Under the pieces are notes generated by a model. The model saw only the letters and a list, made by a program, of their open reading frames with translations. It did not search any database and was not told the origin of the DNA. Both the position numbers and the translations under genes were made by a program. Positions 39,301-50,226 of a DNA stretch of 64,000 bases are shown one piece after another. Numbering within the stretch: the first letter of the stretch is position 1; each line of letters opens with the position of its first letter. Source of the DNA: Anoplopoma fimbria (Eukaryota; Chordata; Actinopteri; Perciformes; Anoplopomatidae); assembly GCF_027596085.1 (NCBI RefSeq), contig NC_072451.1, positions 2,815,877-2,879,876 on the forward strand. The letters run 5' to 3'.

Positions 39301-42300
39301 CTATTCATCTTTAGATCATCTCAAATGAACTAGACGCTTCCTGTTTATCAGACCTAAAAGAGTCTTAGCGAATAAACTACCTTAAACTCGATTACAGAGA
39401 AATATTTAATACTTGGAGGTGTATAAAACATTTAGACCTACAGCCGAGCAGCAGCTGCTGTCGTCGGTACGGGAAAGGCAGGCGCTTAACGGGCGCCAGG
39501 CGGCGAGCCACGGCCCGGCCCAGGTGACCCGTGTGGCTGAGCGTCCCCACCATAAGGCTGTGCAGGTAAACCGGCTCCACCAGGTGTGACAGGAGGGCCC
39601 CCTGGAGGCCCACAACGCTCCACCTGTCCAGACAAAACAGAAATCTGAGCCACAGATATGATGGCAGTTTGACAGCTTTTCAGCCGAGTATATTTTCACT
39701 CAGGGTCCGTTTATGTTTGACCGGCGTTTGACTGTCTAGACTGCAGCAGGTTGTTACCCAGCTGTTTGAATTGAGTATAAGTAAAATTTAAACCAGCTAC
39801 AGAGTCTCTGAAATAAACTTCAGACAGAGACTGAGATCAAAATGAGAGGTAAACTGTGGTTGGATTTAGTTTTCCGGTGGATGGGAGTTCTTATCCAGAC
39901 AACGTTATAGCCCATTTGGTACAAGATTGGTTGACAAATCTCTTGTTTTCAAGTAATTTTATCTCTTTGACCTTAAACTTTGATGCATTTGAAGTGTATC
40001 CAGGCGGCAACCTCAGTTTCTGCCGAGTTGCAATCGGCATCGGCTTCCGATGCAAAAGTGTCTTAAAACTTGTATTCTCTCTAGTGTCCATCAGGGGGCG
40101 ACTCCTCTGGTTGTATAGAAGTCTATGAGAAAATGACTCTACTTCTCTCTTGATTTATTCCCTCAGTAAACATTGTAAACATGAGTTTATGGTCTCAATC
40201 TCTAGTTTCAAGTCTTCTTCAATACAGCATGATGTTCATTTACTAAATTATGCTCCATTTAGAGTCAAATAGACCATAAATACATACATGCAGACCTTTC
40301 CTACCTCCTCTAATCTTACTCTTTCTTCCACATCTATTGATTTTGGGATTTGGCTTCAGGATACACCAGCAGCTCAAACACTGTAATAGATCACCAGCAG
40401 ATCCCTGTTGGCACCTGAACCAGTGACCCCGTTTATCCCCAGTTAGATTTATCTTGTGCCACCAATAAATAGCTTTTGTGTGTGGGCAGAATATACTCCA
40501 GATACAAACATAAACACCAAGAAGTATAGGAAATTATATTTGATATCTACTGTTTCTACTTTGGATAAAGCCATGTTCAAAATTCTTGTTTCATTGTGAT
40601 AACTAGTTAAAGTCAAAGGTTTTTACAGAGGGGATTTTGAATACCTCTTTATACGACTCCATAAATCAGAAATGACTGTTGACAGACATAAAAAACATAA
40701 ATTTCACCATGTTTTTTAGTAATAAAATGTTGTATAAATCAGGCTGTGAATGATATATGAACAAACCCCTCTGTAAAAAACAGAATATAGATAGGAATGA
40801 AACTGTAAAGTTTGGTGTATGTAAGAGCTACTGAAGTGGAGATTTCTGGATCAGAGTCTGAGAAAAAACTCATTTTGAGAAAACAGCCTTTAAAAATATC
40901 TCTTGTTAAATTACATACATTTAGAAGACACTACAGGACTGAATAGGGTAAAAAAAATAAAATGTATGGCAATGGTAACAGCTCTTTGGACGTTTTCTTT
41001 CCACTAGTCTGAAAACACCAAAAAACTAAACCCATTTTAATTTCATTAAATATCAGAACACACCTTCCCGTGCTGATTATAAACTCACTTTGCCATCTTG
41101 TCAGTGCAGGACATGGTGACGAGAGGTTTCCCCGGCGACACGCCTCCCTGGTTCTGATTGGCTCTTCTCGCTGTGATGGGCAGCGTCCCCTCGCCTCCGT
41201 CCACCTTCACCCTGAGGTGACAGTGGAACCTCCTGCTGGGATCTGACCCGACAAGAAACAGAAGAAAGAAGGTGACTAATACTGTTTTTTCGGGGGGAAA
41301 GCAATGTTGGTCAGACACTTTGATCCAGACTGAAATATAACAATAATTAACCAATAGATTAACCGGTAGACATTCATGTTCCCTAGAGGATGAACCCCCA
41401 GTGCCTCCATAACTTCCACTTTTGCTGTTGAGTGTAATATCTTCACGACTATTGCATGTATTGGGATGAAATTTGGTACACTAATTTAACGCCTTCTCAT
41501 GATTAATTAAAATAAATTTGGTGATCGTCCAACTCTTCCTCTAGCGCCACCATCAGGTCAAAATTTGAATGTCCAATACTTTTATTCATCATCCCAAATA
41601 CCTGCACAGTTACACAGAGCTCTTATCATTTCTGTAAACTCTTTGTTTTATTTTGTTACTTTTCCTCATCTACTGCTAATATTTACTACTTAATAATTAT
41701 TCATTTCTCACAAAAACCCAGCCAAAATTAACTTAAATCAACAAAAATATCTTTACAAAGAGTTTTACAAGAAAACAAATGCCTACATCTCTTTACGATT
41801 CCTACATTACCCAGGATGCCCAGCATTTTCACAGACTGGTGAACTTGTTGTGTTCTTATTCACAGCAACAAATGTCCTGTAGCTGCATTGTATTCTTCTC
41901 TATTTCCTGTGATTCCTCTCCATCTAGCTGTTGTGTTTTATTGCAAACTGGTGACTTTGGACAAAAGCTCTCGCTCTATGATTTTTTTTTTAACTCTTTT
42001 GATTCCAATGCAGCTGCTAAAAATATTTCGAAGACAAAACGTAGACTAAGCTGCTTAATGAAGCAAAGCGTTCTGGTGTTTATTAATTCATGTTTTCACA
42101 AAGTGTTTAATGGTGGATTTAAATATTTAAAATGTAATGAAACTGTTGGTGGTCAGTGGGTTTTTGCAGAATATACATTTCCGCAGAACTAATTATTATT
42201 AAAGGTATCACAATATGTGTTTACAGCAAAATACAAATTCATTAATATACAAAAACACAAAGGAGCAAATGTGCGTATAGATCAGTTATAGAGGCATAAA

Positions 42301-45300
42301 TGTTAGATTTCGTCGACTTAACGCCATGAGTCAGTATCATCTTATCATCACCGTGTTGGTCTCACATGCAGCTGTGTTCTCGTAGGGGCAGTTGAGTCGA
42401 GCGTCTCCACACGGCGACGAGCTGACGTACATGTGGAAGAGGACGCCGTCCCGCAGCCGGAAGCCTCCACCTTTATTTGGTACGAAGATGGATTGTTCCT
42501 CACAGTCTGCTGGCTCACTTCAGAGAGGAACGACAACCGAGAAGTCCAACATGAGACAGAGACGAAAGCAACAACATCTGACTGACTGCAAGGTAGATTA
42601 AACTCTCTTTATCCCTGTGTTGAAACTTCAGCTTCTCATTTGTAAATTAGTTATCACTTGTCAGTTTGTTATTATTGACAAGCTTTTCAATTCTTGCACA
42701 CAAAGTTCACTGTGGTTATTTTGAGATATTGGGACCATAAAAGAAAACAAGTTTCTTACAATCAGAGTTTTAATTGTCCAAAAATCAAAACATCACAAGT
42801 AACTGTCATCTGATTTCTATATTGTTAAATTATAATTAGTTGAAATACCTGACGACAATCATGTTCATCGTCACGCATGAATGCAAACACTTAATGTTGT
42901 TAAATATTGTTGTTTTGCTGCCTTAATGTTGTTGTGTTGTTGCTGATGTTGTTATCGTAAAGTGAATGTGTACTGTCTTGTAATTGTGTTTTAACACTAC
43001 ATTGTTCATTTTCTAAACAAAGATGTTATTCTGTTGTTTCCTGCCCAGAGACTAGAAATGTAAATTAGCTTATAGCTAACTCTGGTACAGTAAAGAAGCT
43101 GTGCACTGTCCCTGACAAATAAAGTAAGCTCTTTTACCTGACAGAGCAACACCCACTTTAAACCAGTGAGAAAAGTAAAGAAAAATTAAGAAATATCTTG
43201 TGTGAAATATTGCCAAGAAATCCCAAATGTACCGGACCAGAACCGACAGTGAATGTATCTCCTAGTAAGTATTGTTTGTGTATCCCAGCCTGATATCTCT
43301 TCTTCCTCTGAACCATAGAACTCCATTAAAAACACACCAATGAGCCTCACTGTTGTACTGGGTGACATGTTTCTTCATCACCATGAACACACACACTGTA
43401 TTTTATTCTGACTTTTATTCTCCCAACAAATGCTCTATTTACTCCTGTTTGTTTGATTAAAAACTACATTGACCAGCTTTCTTTTACAAATTAAACTATA
43501 TATTTGTGAGGCGTTTTCAGAGATTTACAGCTAACGTAGGAACATGTGCGTTTTGAGCTGAGAGCCACAGACAAGGGAAGTTAGAAATTTGGGATTTGTG
43601 GACAATAAGAGAAAAACAGAATTATGCTAGACTTGTGCTTTAAATTGAAGCTCTCTAAACAAAAACTTGAAGGCAAATTCCCAACCAAGACTAAAAAATC
43701 AAGAAAAAAACTTGTTTCAGGTTTGGGTTACCAGAGCAGCAGCTCCAGTTGGGCATACAGGAATCTAACCAGCGCCCTCCGGCTGAGAACTTCGGCGTGG
43801 CAATCGCTGAGAGTGCCGCAGCGATCACTGACGTTGTCCGAGTCCAGACACTTGGTCCCCGTGGCCAGAGACACAACCTGTGCTGACCTGAGGTCAAATC
43901 CTGGAGGAGGAAACAGAGGTGGGTTAAAAATCTGCACCGGCTCAGATTTCTGGAGACTTGTTGAGCAAAAATGATTTGACTCTTCACTGCAACAAGACAT
44001 TCTGCAGGATTCAAACCAGATGCTCCTCATTTGACTCCCAGAACAAGACTTTTCCTGTTTGCTCTCTTGTGCCTCGGCGTCCCATCACAACCAAAAAAAC
44101 GCAAACAGCCCGAGACGAGCCAATGAAAAGTGTATGACCGAACAATCACTCCAACGCCTCAAGAACACTGACCTCATCAAAAGATTCACGGGACGGAGAA
44201 AAAGATAACTGTCTCCTTTCTGAATCTGCAGGATAAAGTTGGGGTAACTTGTTTGTTTGAATTTCAGCGTTGTATTTTTATTGTAAGATGCACTGGGATG
44301 CTCCTGCACTGTTTTGGCTGATTTTAAATAACGAGAAAACTTTTTTTAATGATAATAAAGAAGATCTGTTGCTGCTGCATTTACTTTTCATGGAATAAAA
44401 GAAACCCCAGTGTGGACAGTTTTGTAACATCTTTTACTTTGAATTTGAGCTGAAAAAGTAAAAAGGTTGGAAATCATTTGAAATGTTTTGATGACTTGTG
44501 TCGATACAATACCGGATCACGCAACCAAATATTTTGGTGGTTTAAGATCGTAACGGTCAGATTATAGATCACAGAGTCAGACATTTTTGCCTTGACTTTT
44601 GCCAAACAATGATCATGTTTTGACTTCAGAACTTGAAGTCCAATGCATTCAAAAATCTTTGAAACAGCCCCAATTTACATCAATTCATCAAGACTTTTCT
44701 CAGTTTTTTTGTTCGCTTTACTAGTTTTCTCCAAGAATACATGGTAACACAGGGCGAGTAATTAAAAGGCAAATGGTATTTTTAAAGGTGAAGTATTCCT
44801 TTCATTCACATTCTCTTTAGCAGATTTTCTGGAAAGTTGGTTTAAATTTGTGATACATTTGGATGGTAACGCAGCTTCTGTCAGAATTGTGTCTCCGTTG
44901 GTTCGACAACTAAATACAACTAAAGCTTACCTTTCTCACACAAATGCCAACTTTTGTCTTGGACAGCCTTAGTTCGTAGAAAGTGCATACATACATACAC
45001 TACATTGCCAGTACATTGCCAGTTTATTAGGAAGACATAACTAAAACTAATGCAATCTAACACAACAGTCCTGCAATGAAACCTACTTACATGAAGGTTA
45101 TAATGTTGAGTTTTTGCTTTAGAAGGCTGTAGTTTTCTGTCCTGCAATGAAATCTACTTACATGAAGGTTATAATGTTGAGTTTTTTCTTTGTACTCAAA
45201 GATGATTTTATAATATTGTCCACCACATATATACTGATGAAGTTAGGCTAAATAACAAACATCCCTCCTGATTTTGTGTCTTCTGATCCCGGCATTACCG

Positions 45301-48300
45301 ATACCAAAGTTTTTATTTAGAAATATTCTTTGTGAATTAACCTTCGTTGTCTCCCCCACTCACCTCTGGTCATTACGACGGCTGCCAGGACTTTGTGACG
45401 GGCAAACGAGGAGGTAGAGGAGCAGCCGTCTGTCAGCTCTGAGTATTTCTCTCCAACCAGGTGGAAGATCGACTCTGAGAAGAACTGCAAAAGAAGACAT
45501 GCTAAAGACAGTGTTTCAAGAGAGGACAATGCATATAGAACATTACCTCTTTCTTTGGCGTTCTACTCCCTTATCTAAATTCTTATTGAATTATTATTCT
45601 GACAGGGTTGGGGTGATCCAAATTGTCAACTGTTTGTTTTGTTGCCTAAATCTTATGTTAGTTTTGTTAAAAAGATAAGTAGATTCAAACTCTTCATGTC
45701 ATGAACTGCCCCAAACTCTATTACTATTAACTATTCTTAATTTTGTCTCTTAAATGTCTCAACCGAAGAGCAGGCTGTTTTTTGGGGCGTGAAACTCTCT
45801 GGCTCAACGTTTTCTGGATGACAGTGGCACAAGGTCGTGTTTAATGAGTGTGTTAAACAATTATCTGTCAGATTATTATGCTCTTCACACCGCCTTCCTG
45901 CTCCACCTCCATCTCCTTGGTCTGCTGCCGCTCCTCCTTCATCCCTAATGTGCTGTAATAATGTTCATTAATGCGTCACGCCGGCCGACATATTGAAGGG
46001 GTTTTGGTGTGTCAGCCGAAAGAGGGACGAAATCCCCCTTTTGTTCAAATTCAGAGCATCGAAATGATGTTTTCATAGACACATGTTCCCATCAAAATCC
46101 CTTCAGGGTTTAATAAAGTATCTACATGTCTGTCTCCGTATTCCTTTGCATATTTTGATAACGCCGTGGTTCTGCATTAGCCACGCTCAGTCACCCTCCT
46201 CGGCTTCGTGCAGCCGATTCCGGGAGAAACAAATCTTCTTGTATTCATAAAGCTCGACAGCAAAAGACGCCGAGGACGATCCTCCGAGGCTCGGAGACAT
46301 AATGAAGTTGTTTGGATGCGGACGGACGATGCATACAGGACGCCATCCAGCTCTCAGGCCTCAGGACATGATGGCCGCACACTCCATTTGGTAGCACACG
46401 GCGCACTTCAGACCCATTTATCCAGACCATTTAGAAGACTGGCTCAAAAGCTAAAGCGATACGGGGTGAATTCAGTGATACCACTGATGTTTCCAAGCAA
46501 GAAATCCGTCTTTAACAAATTAAGGGCATTTACTGATACACCGAGTCTGTCTCCTCTCTCTGTTCTTAATGCTGAACAGACATTTGACATCAAATACTTC
46601 TGCAGAACTGTTTTATTATCATGTGTATTATCAACCAATGTGGAGATATATTAATGTGTTAACATTGGTTTTATGGAATATAACATCAGTGGGGTTTAAA
46701 ATGTTGACCCAGTGAAAAACCTAAACCTTCTGTTCGTTTTGTTGCCTAAATCTGATGTTCTTTTGTTGCCTAAACCTAACGTTTGTTTAGTTGCCAAACC
46801 TGACGTTGTTTATGGTGCCTAAACCTAAAGTTTGTTCTGTTGCCTAAACCTGATGTTCCTTTAGTTGCCTTAACCTTAAGTTTGTTTGTTGCATAAACCT
46901 GACATTGGTTATGGTGCATAAATACATGTTCCTTTTGTTGCCTAAACCTGATGTTGGTTATGTTGCCTAAACCTAACTGTTGGTTTTGTTGCCTAAACCT
47001 AACTGTTGGTTTTGTTGCCTAAACCTAACGTTGGTTATGTTGCCTAAACCTGACGTTCCTTTTGTTGCCTAAACCTAAAGTTATTTTTTTTTTGCCTAAA
47101 CCTGACATTGTTTATGTTGCCTAAACCTTAGGCTCATTTTGTTGCATAAACCTGACATTGGTTATGTTGCCTAAAGCTTTTGTTCATTTTGTTGCCTAAA
47201 CCTGACATTGTTTATGTTGCCTAAAGCTTTTGTTCATTTTGTTGGCTAAACCTTACGTTCGTTTTGTTGCCTAAACCTAAAGTTTGTTTTGTTGCCTAAA
47301 CCTGACATTTGTTTTGTTGCCTAAATCTAACTAAGTGGTGTTGTTGCCCAAAACCTAAAGTTTCTTTTTTAACGTAGTGTCGTCCACAAAAAAAAGGGAC
47401 AGTTCTTGTACCTGTACACGGAAGCAAAAGAAGGCTGAGCTTCTCACCTGAGGTAACTGATGTTGACCTTTGACTTTCCTCTCCGGTCCCAGACTTATGT
47501 TGTAAATAGACTGTAATGCGGCCGCGGCAGCCATGGCCTTGGCCAGCCTTTTACTGTGACCACACCCTTCAAACACCCTCCCCTCCACCCGAACCACCAT
47601 GATGAAACTCCTCACTGGCCTACCGTGAACCCTCTCCGTCAGGCACATGTACCTGAGTCCCGGTCGCAGCTCGCTGAGGAGCGCCACCGGGCTGAGGTGC
47701 TCTAACAGTGAGCTGCTAAGGGCTCGTCTTTTTGGATGAGTTGAGCAGAAGTCCAGTGTGAGTCGGAGAAGTCGTCTGTGGTTGTAAACGCTGGAAAACA
47801 ACTCTTTTTTTGCTGCGTTGCAGTGAAGGAGATCACAGCTTTCACGCAGCTCAAACTCCTTGAGGAAAGCGTCGGGGATGTCCAGTTTGTCCGCCGTAAA
47901 ATCCACAGGAGTGCTGGTGAGGCTCCCCATGGCGGCGTGAGCCTGGGAGGCGTTTGGAAACTGGATAAACGACCGGAGGGCCAGTTCTGCAGCCTTCATC
48001 TTGGCCTGCTTTTTCGTCGGCCCTCGGCCCTCGAAGCAGAAGCCGTTTACCTCCACGCCCACGGAGAACACCGGAGCGTGCAGCGGGCCCGTCTTCGACA
48101 GGATCTCATACCGCAGACCGGGTCGTAACTCGTTCAGCTGCACCAGCGCGTTCTTCCGAGTGACGGCCCAGGCTGATCTCTTACAGGTCGAGTGGCTTTG
48201 GTAGAGCAGCCGGTCTTTTCCATCCGCCAGCGGCTGCTTCCTCTTCAGAGCTCTCGGTCCGTGTTTTGGGAAAGTCGTGCAAAACGTTGATGGATGATAC

Positions 48301-49191
48301 TTTCGTAGCAGGTCACAGTCCACCTGGCATTCATCATCCTGGTTCTCTTTCACCTCCAAACTGCTTGTACCTGTTGGCAAATAGAAATCAAAACGGGAAA
48401 CGTGACATGAATGAAAAGCTACATTTTCTCTGATGCATTTTGTATCAGTGGGCCACATGTACTTAACGAGACTAAGGGTCTACGTTATTTGGCGCTTTGG
48501 CGTGAGAACGGGTTGAACCTGGTTACTTGAGCGCAAGTAAACAAATTGACTGAAACTTTTTTCATGTTGCTAAGGACCAAAAATAATGCCAATGGAAAGG
48601 CAATTTGGATTCTTATTCATGGTTGACATACAAAAAATGAAGGCATACATGTGACAAACTACATCACAGAGCAAGTGGCATCGTTTTTATGATCCAAAAA
48701 GGTCACTATTATTGAGTGCGAGGTGAGGTGGGTGAGTCCAACAAATCCCGGACTTTCAACCAGGACCGTTATGGTTTTATAGTTGCGGTTTTGTTGGCTA
48801 AACCTAACATTCGTGACAGTTTTCCTGAACCTAAATACTTAATTTTGTTAACCAACCTGGTATTTAATATCCCCCCAAAAAAGCGACACAATAAAAAAGA
48901 AGACAATTTGTGTCCCTGTACGCGAAACCAATAGATTGCATTTGGTGACTATTTCCAGCCTGCCGTTACACTGAGTTGTTTTTGCATTTCGGTTCCATAG
49001 TGTAAACTCAAAAATATGAAATGTGGTAAATGCAATAAACCAAGATAATCAACATAACCAACAAAATAATCTGTCTGTGTCAGCTGGACATGAAAACTAT
49101 TTACTTGAATTGTCTGCATCCTCAGCTGATGATGCTCCAGTATCCCAGCCTCTCATGGGACTGATGAGAGTTGATAACATGTTGCCTCCAT
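36358..49191 (-). CDS. adarb2: ADARB2 / ADAR3-like double-stranded RNA-binding adenosine deaminase family protein, exon 2 to stop
   Basis: Minus-strand exons, 5' to 3': 49191-49105, 48370-47448, 45484-45364, 43900-43732, 42517-42366, 41242-41089, 39623-39442, 38485-38304, 36522-36358. Phases agree; together they give 2135 nt (about 711 residues). The order is a short N-terminal part, two dsRBDs (KNALVQLNELRPGLRYE... and LLSELRPGLRYMCL...), then an ADAR deaminase domain. The zinc ligands and catalytic Glu are present: CHAEV, SSPCGD and SCTDK. The match to ADARB2 is closer than to ADARB1, for example QGALLSHLVEPVYL and GTWLRKPPE. Mammalian ADAR3 binds dsRNA in brain but shows no editing activity. 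The first exon with start codon and Arg-rich R domain is missing from the window. Oddities: the usual QTWDGV is replaced by NQNQGGV, and the conserved Arg in DKIARW is Lys here (DKMAKW). Confidence 0.92.
38524..38780. mobile_element. Dispersed fish repeat (family B) in adarb2 intron
   Basis: It contains 'caacaactattggatggatt', 'catgaaatttggtt', 'acattcatgttcccc' and 'tctagcgccatcatcaggtc'. The same words recur at 41365-41580. It is a noncoding dispersed repeat of the kind common in teleosts. Confidence 0.65.
40074..40555 (-). mobile_element. 482-bp dispersed repeat, copy 1 (family A, long form)
   Basis: It is nearly identical over 482 bp to 49745-50226 in the same orientation; I noticed only about three differences. 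Its first 200 bases are the reverse complement of the repeats at 22629-22850 and 24367-24576. It lies in the adarb2 intron between exons 41089-41242 and 39442-39623. No ORF. Confidence 0.8.
41365..41580. mobile_element. Dispersed fish repeat (family B), second copy
   Basis: It shares 'agacattcatgttccc', 'gggatgaaatttggtaca' and 'tctagcgccaccatcaggtc' with the 38524 copy, in partly rearranged order. It is noncoding and lies in an adarb2 intron. Confidence 0.6.
45073..45190. repeat. Tandem duplication, ~66 bp
   Basis: The segment 'cctgcaatgaaacctactta' followed by 'catgaaggttataatgttgag' is directly repeated, with one or two changes, starting at about 45073 and 45140. It lies in an adarb2 intron. 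Confidence 0.85.
46730..47350. repeat. ~30-bp minisatellite 'gttgcctaaacctaacgttggtttt'
   Basis: About 20 degenerate copies of 'ttttgttgcctaaacctaac' plus variable 'gttgg/gttcc' lie directly 3' of the dsRBD exon of adarb2. Isolated copies occur at about 45640 and 48784, and at the end of the 20491-20900 repeat. Confidence 0.92.
47448..48370 (-). CDS. adarb2: adarb2 exon 3, encoding both dsRNA-binding domains
   Basis: A single 923-nt exon with acceptor 'ttgccaacag' (minus strand) and donor cag|gtgaga. It opens two bases into a codon that completes Ser with exon 2, giving S-TSSLEVKEN. dsRBD1 ends in the basic helix-2 motif GPTKKQAKMKAAELAL; dsRBD2 ends in GHSKRLAKAMAAAAAL. The open frame continues upstream to an ATG at 48458, but that part is intron. 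Confidence 0.93.
49105..49191 (-). CDS. adarb2: adarb2 exon 2, 87 nt
   Basis: The minus-strand acceptor 'gtttttcag' and donor 'caa|gtaaat' bound 87 nt. It translates in the phase needed by the next exon as GGNMLSTLISPMRGWDTGAS followed by SAEDADNS. This aligns with the mammalian ADARB2 segment after the R domain (...ILSTFLAPFKHLSPG...). It starts two bases into a codon, so a further upstream coding exon exists outside the window. Confidence 0.82.
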
Positions 49192-49744
49192 CTGAAAAAC
49201 AGCATCATAAACATATGAAATCCTTCTGCATTTTCTCCACAATATGACGCAGAAAGATGCAGTACTTCACTACATATATATGAAAACAACTCATCTCTGA
49301 CGTTTTTGTGTTTGTGAAATGATCCCAATTACAGTCACGATTCTGAATGCTTTTACTGCATAGTTTTATATTCAGTCCCAACCATAAAAGTAATGAAATG
49401 GACTGAGGTGAACACGTTTATGGCGAAAGCACAAACGTAATGTTTGACAGTATAATGCATTAGAGTTCCCTCTTAAATGAACGGAAGTGAAAACAAACAG
49501 AAATGAGGCAGCGGGGGTAATTGAAAGGTGTCGGTGGACTGAGGTTTTCAGACAGGAAGCATCGAGGGGTCACACAGTTTTTGAATTGGTCACAATCGTT
49601 TTTCATTAGATTAAAATGGATTCGGTGAGTGGGTTGAAGGTGTCCTCGGCGTGATAGGCTGTTTTTCAATTAGATATAGAAGAAAATATTCCACAATAAA
49701 GACATTGTGTTCTGAAAAGTGAATGCTTCATGTCTTAAACCTGC

Positions 49745-50226
49745 ATTCTCTCTAGTGTCCATCAGGGGGCGACTCCTCTGGTTGTATAGAAGTCTATGAG
49801 AAAATGACTCTACTTCTCTCTTGATTTATTCCCTCAGTAAACATTGTAAACATGAGTTTATGGTCTCAATCTCTAGTTTCAAGTCTTCTTCAATACAGCA
49901 TGATGTTCATTTAGTAAATTATGCTCCATTTAGAGTCAAATAGACCATAAATACATACATGCAGACCTTTCCTACCTCCTCTAATCTTACTCTTTCTTCC
50001 ACATCTATTGATTTTGGGATTTGGCTTCAGGATACACCAGCAGCTCAAACACTGTAATAGATCACCAGCAGATCCCTGTTGGCACCTGAACCAGTGACCC
50101 CGTTTATCCCCAGTTAGATTTATCTTGTGCCACCAATAAATAGCTTTTGTGTGTGGGCAGAATATACTCCAGATACAAACATAAACACCAAGAAGTAGAG
50201 GAAATTATATTTGATATCTACTGTTT
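49745..50226 (-). mobile_element. 482-bp dispersed repeat, copy 2 (family A, long form)
   Basis: It is a near-identical direct copy of 40074-40555, located upstream of adarb2 exon 2. Visible differences include ttactaaatt/ttagtaaatt and agtatagg/agtagagg. Confidence 0.8.

Noticed and set aside
46208..46654. 148-codon open frame on the + strand in an adarb2 intron
   Set aside because: No recognisable domain, no conserved neighbours, and composition like the surrounding intron. A chance frame.
48371..48458. ATG at 48458 (minus strand) as start of the adarb2 protein
   Set aside because: The acceptor at 48370, the phase match to exon 2, and the protein alignment show that this part is intron.
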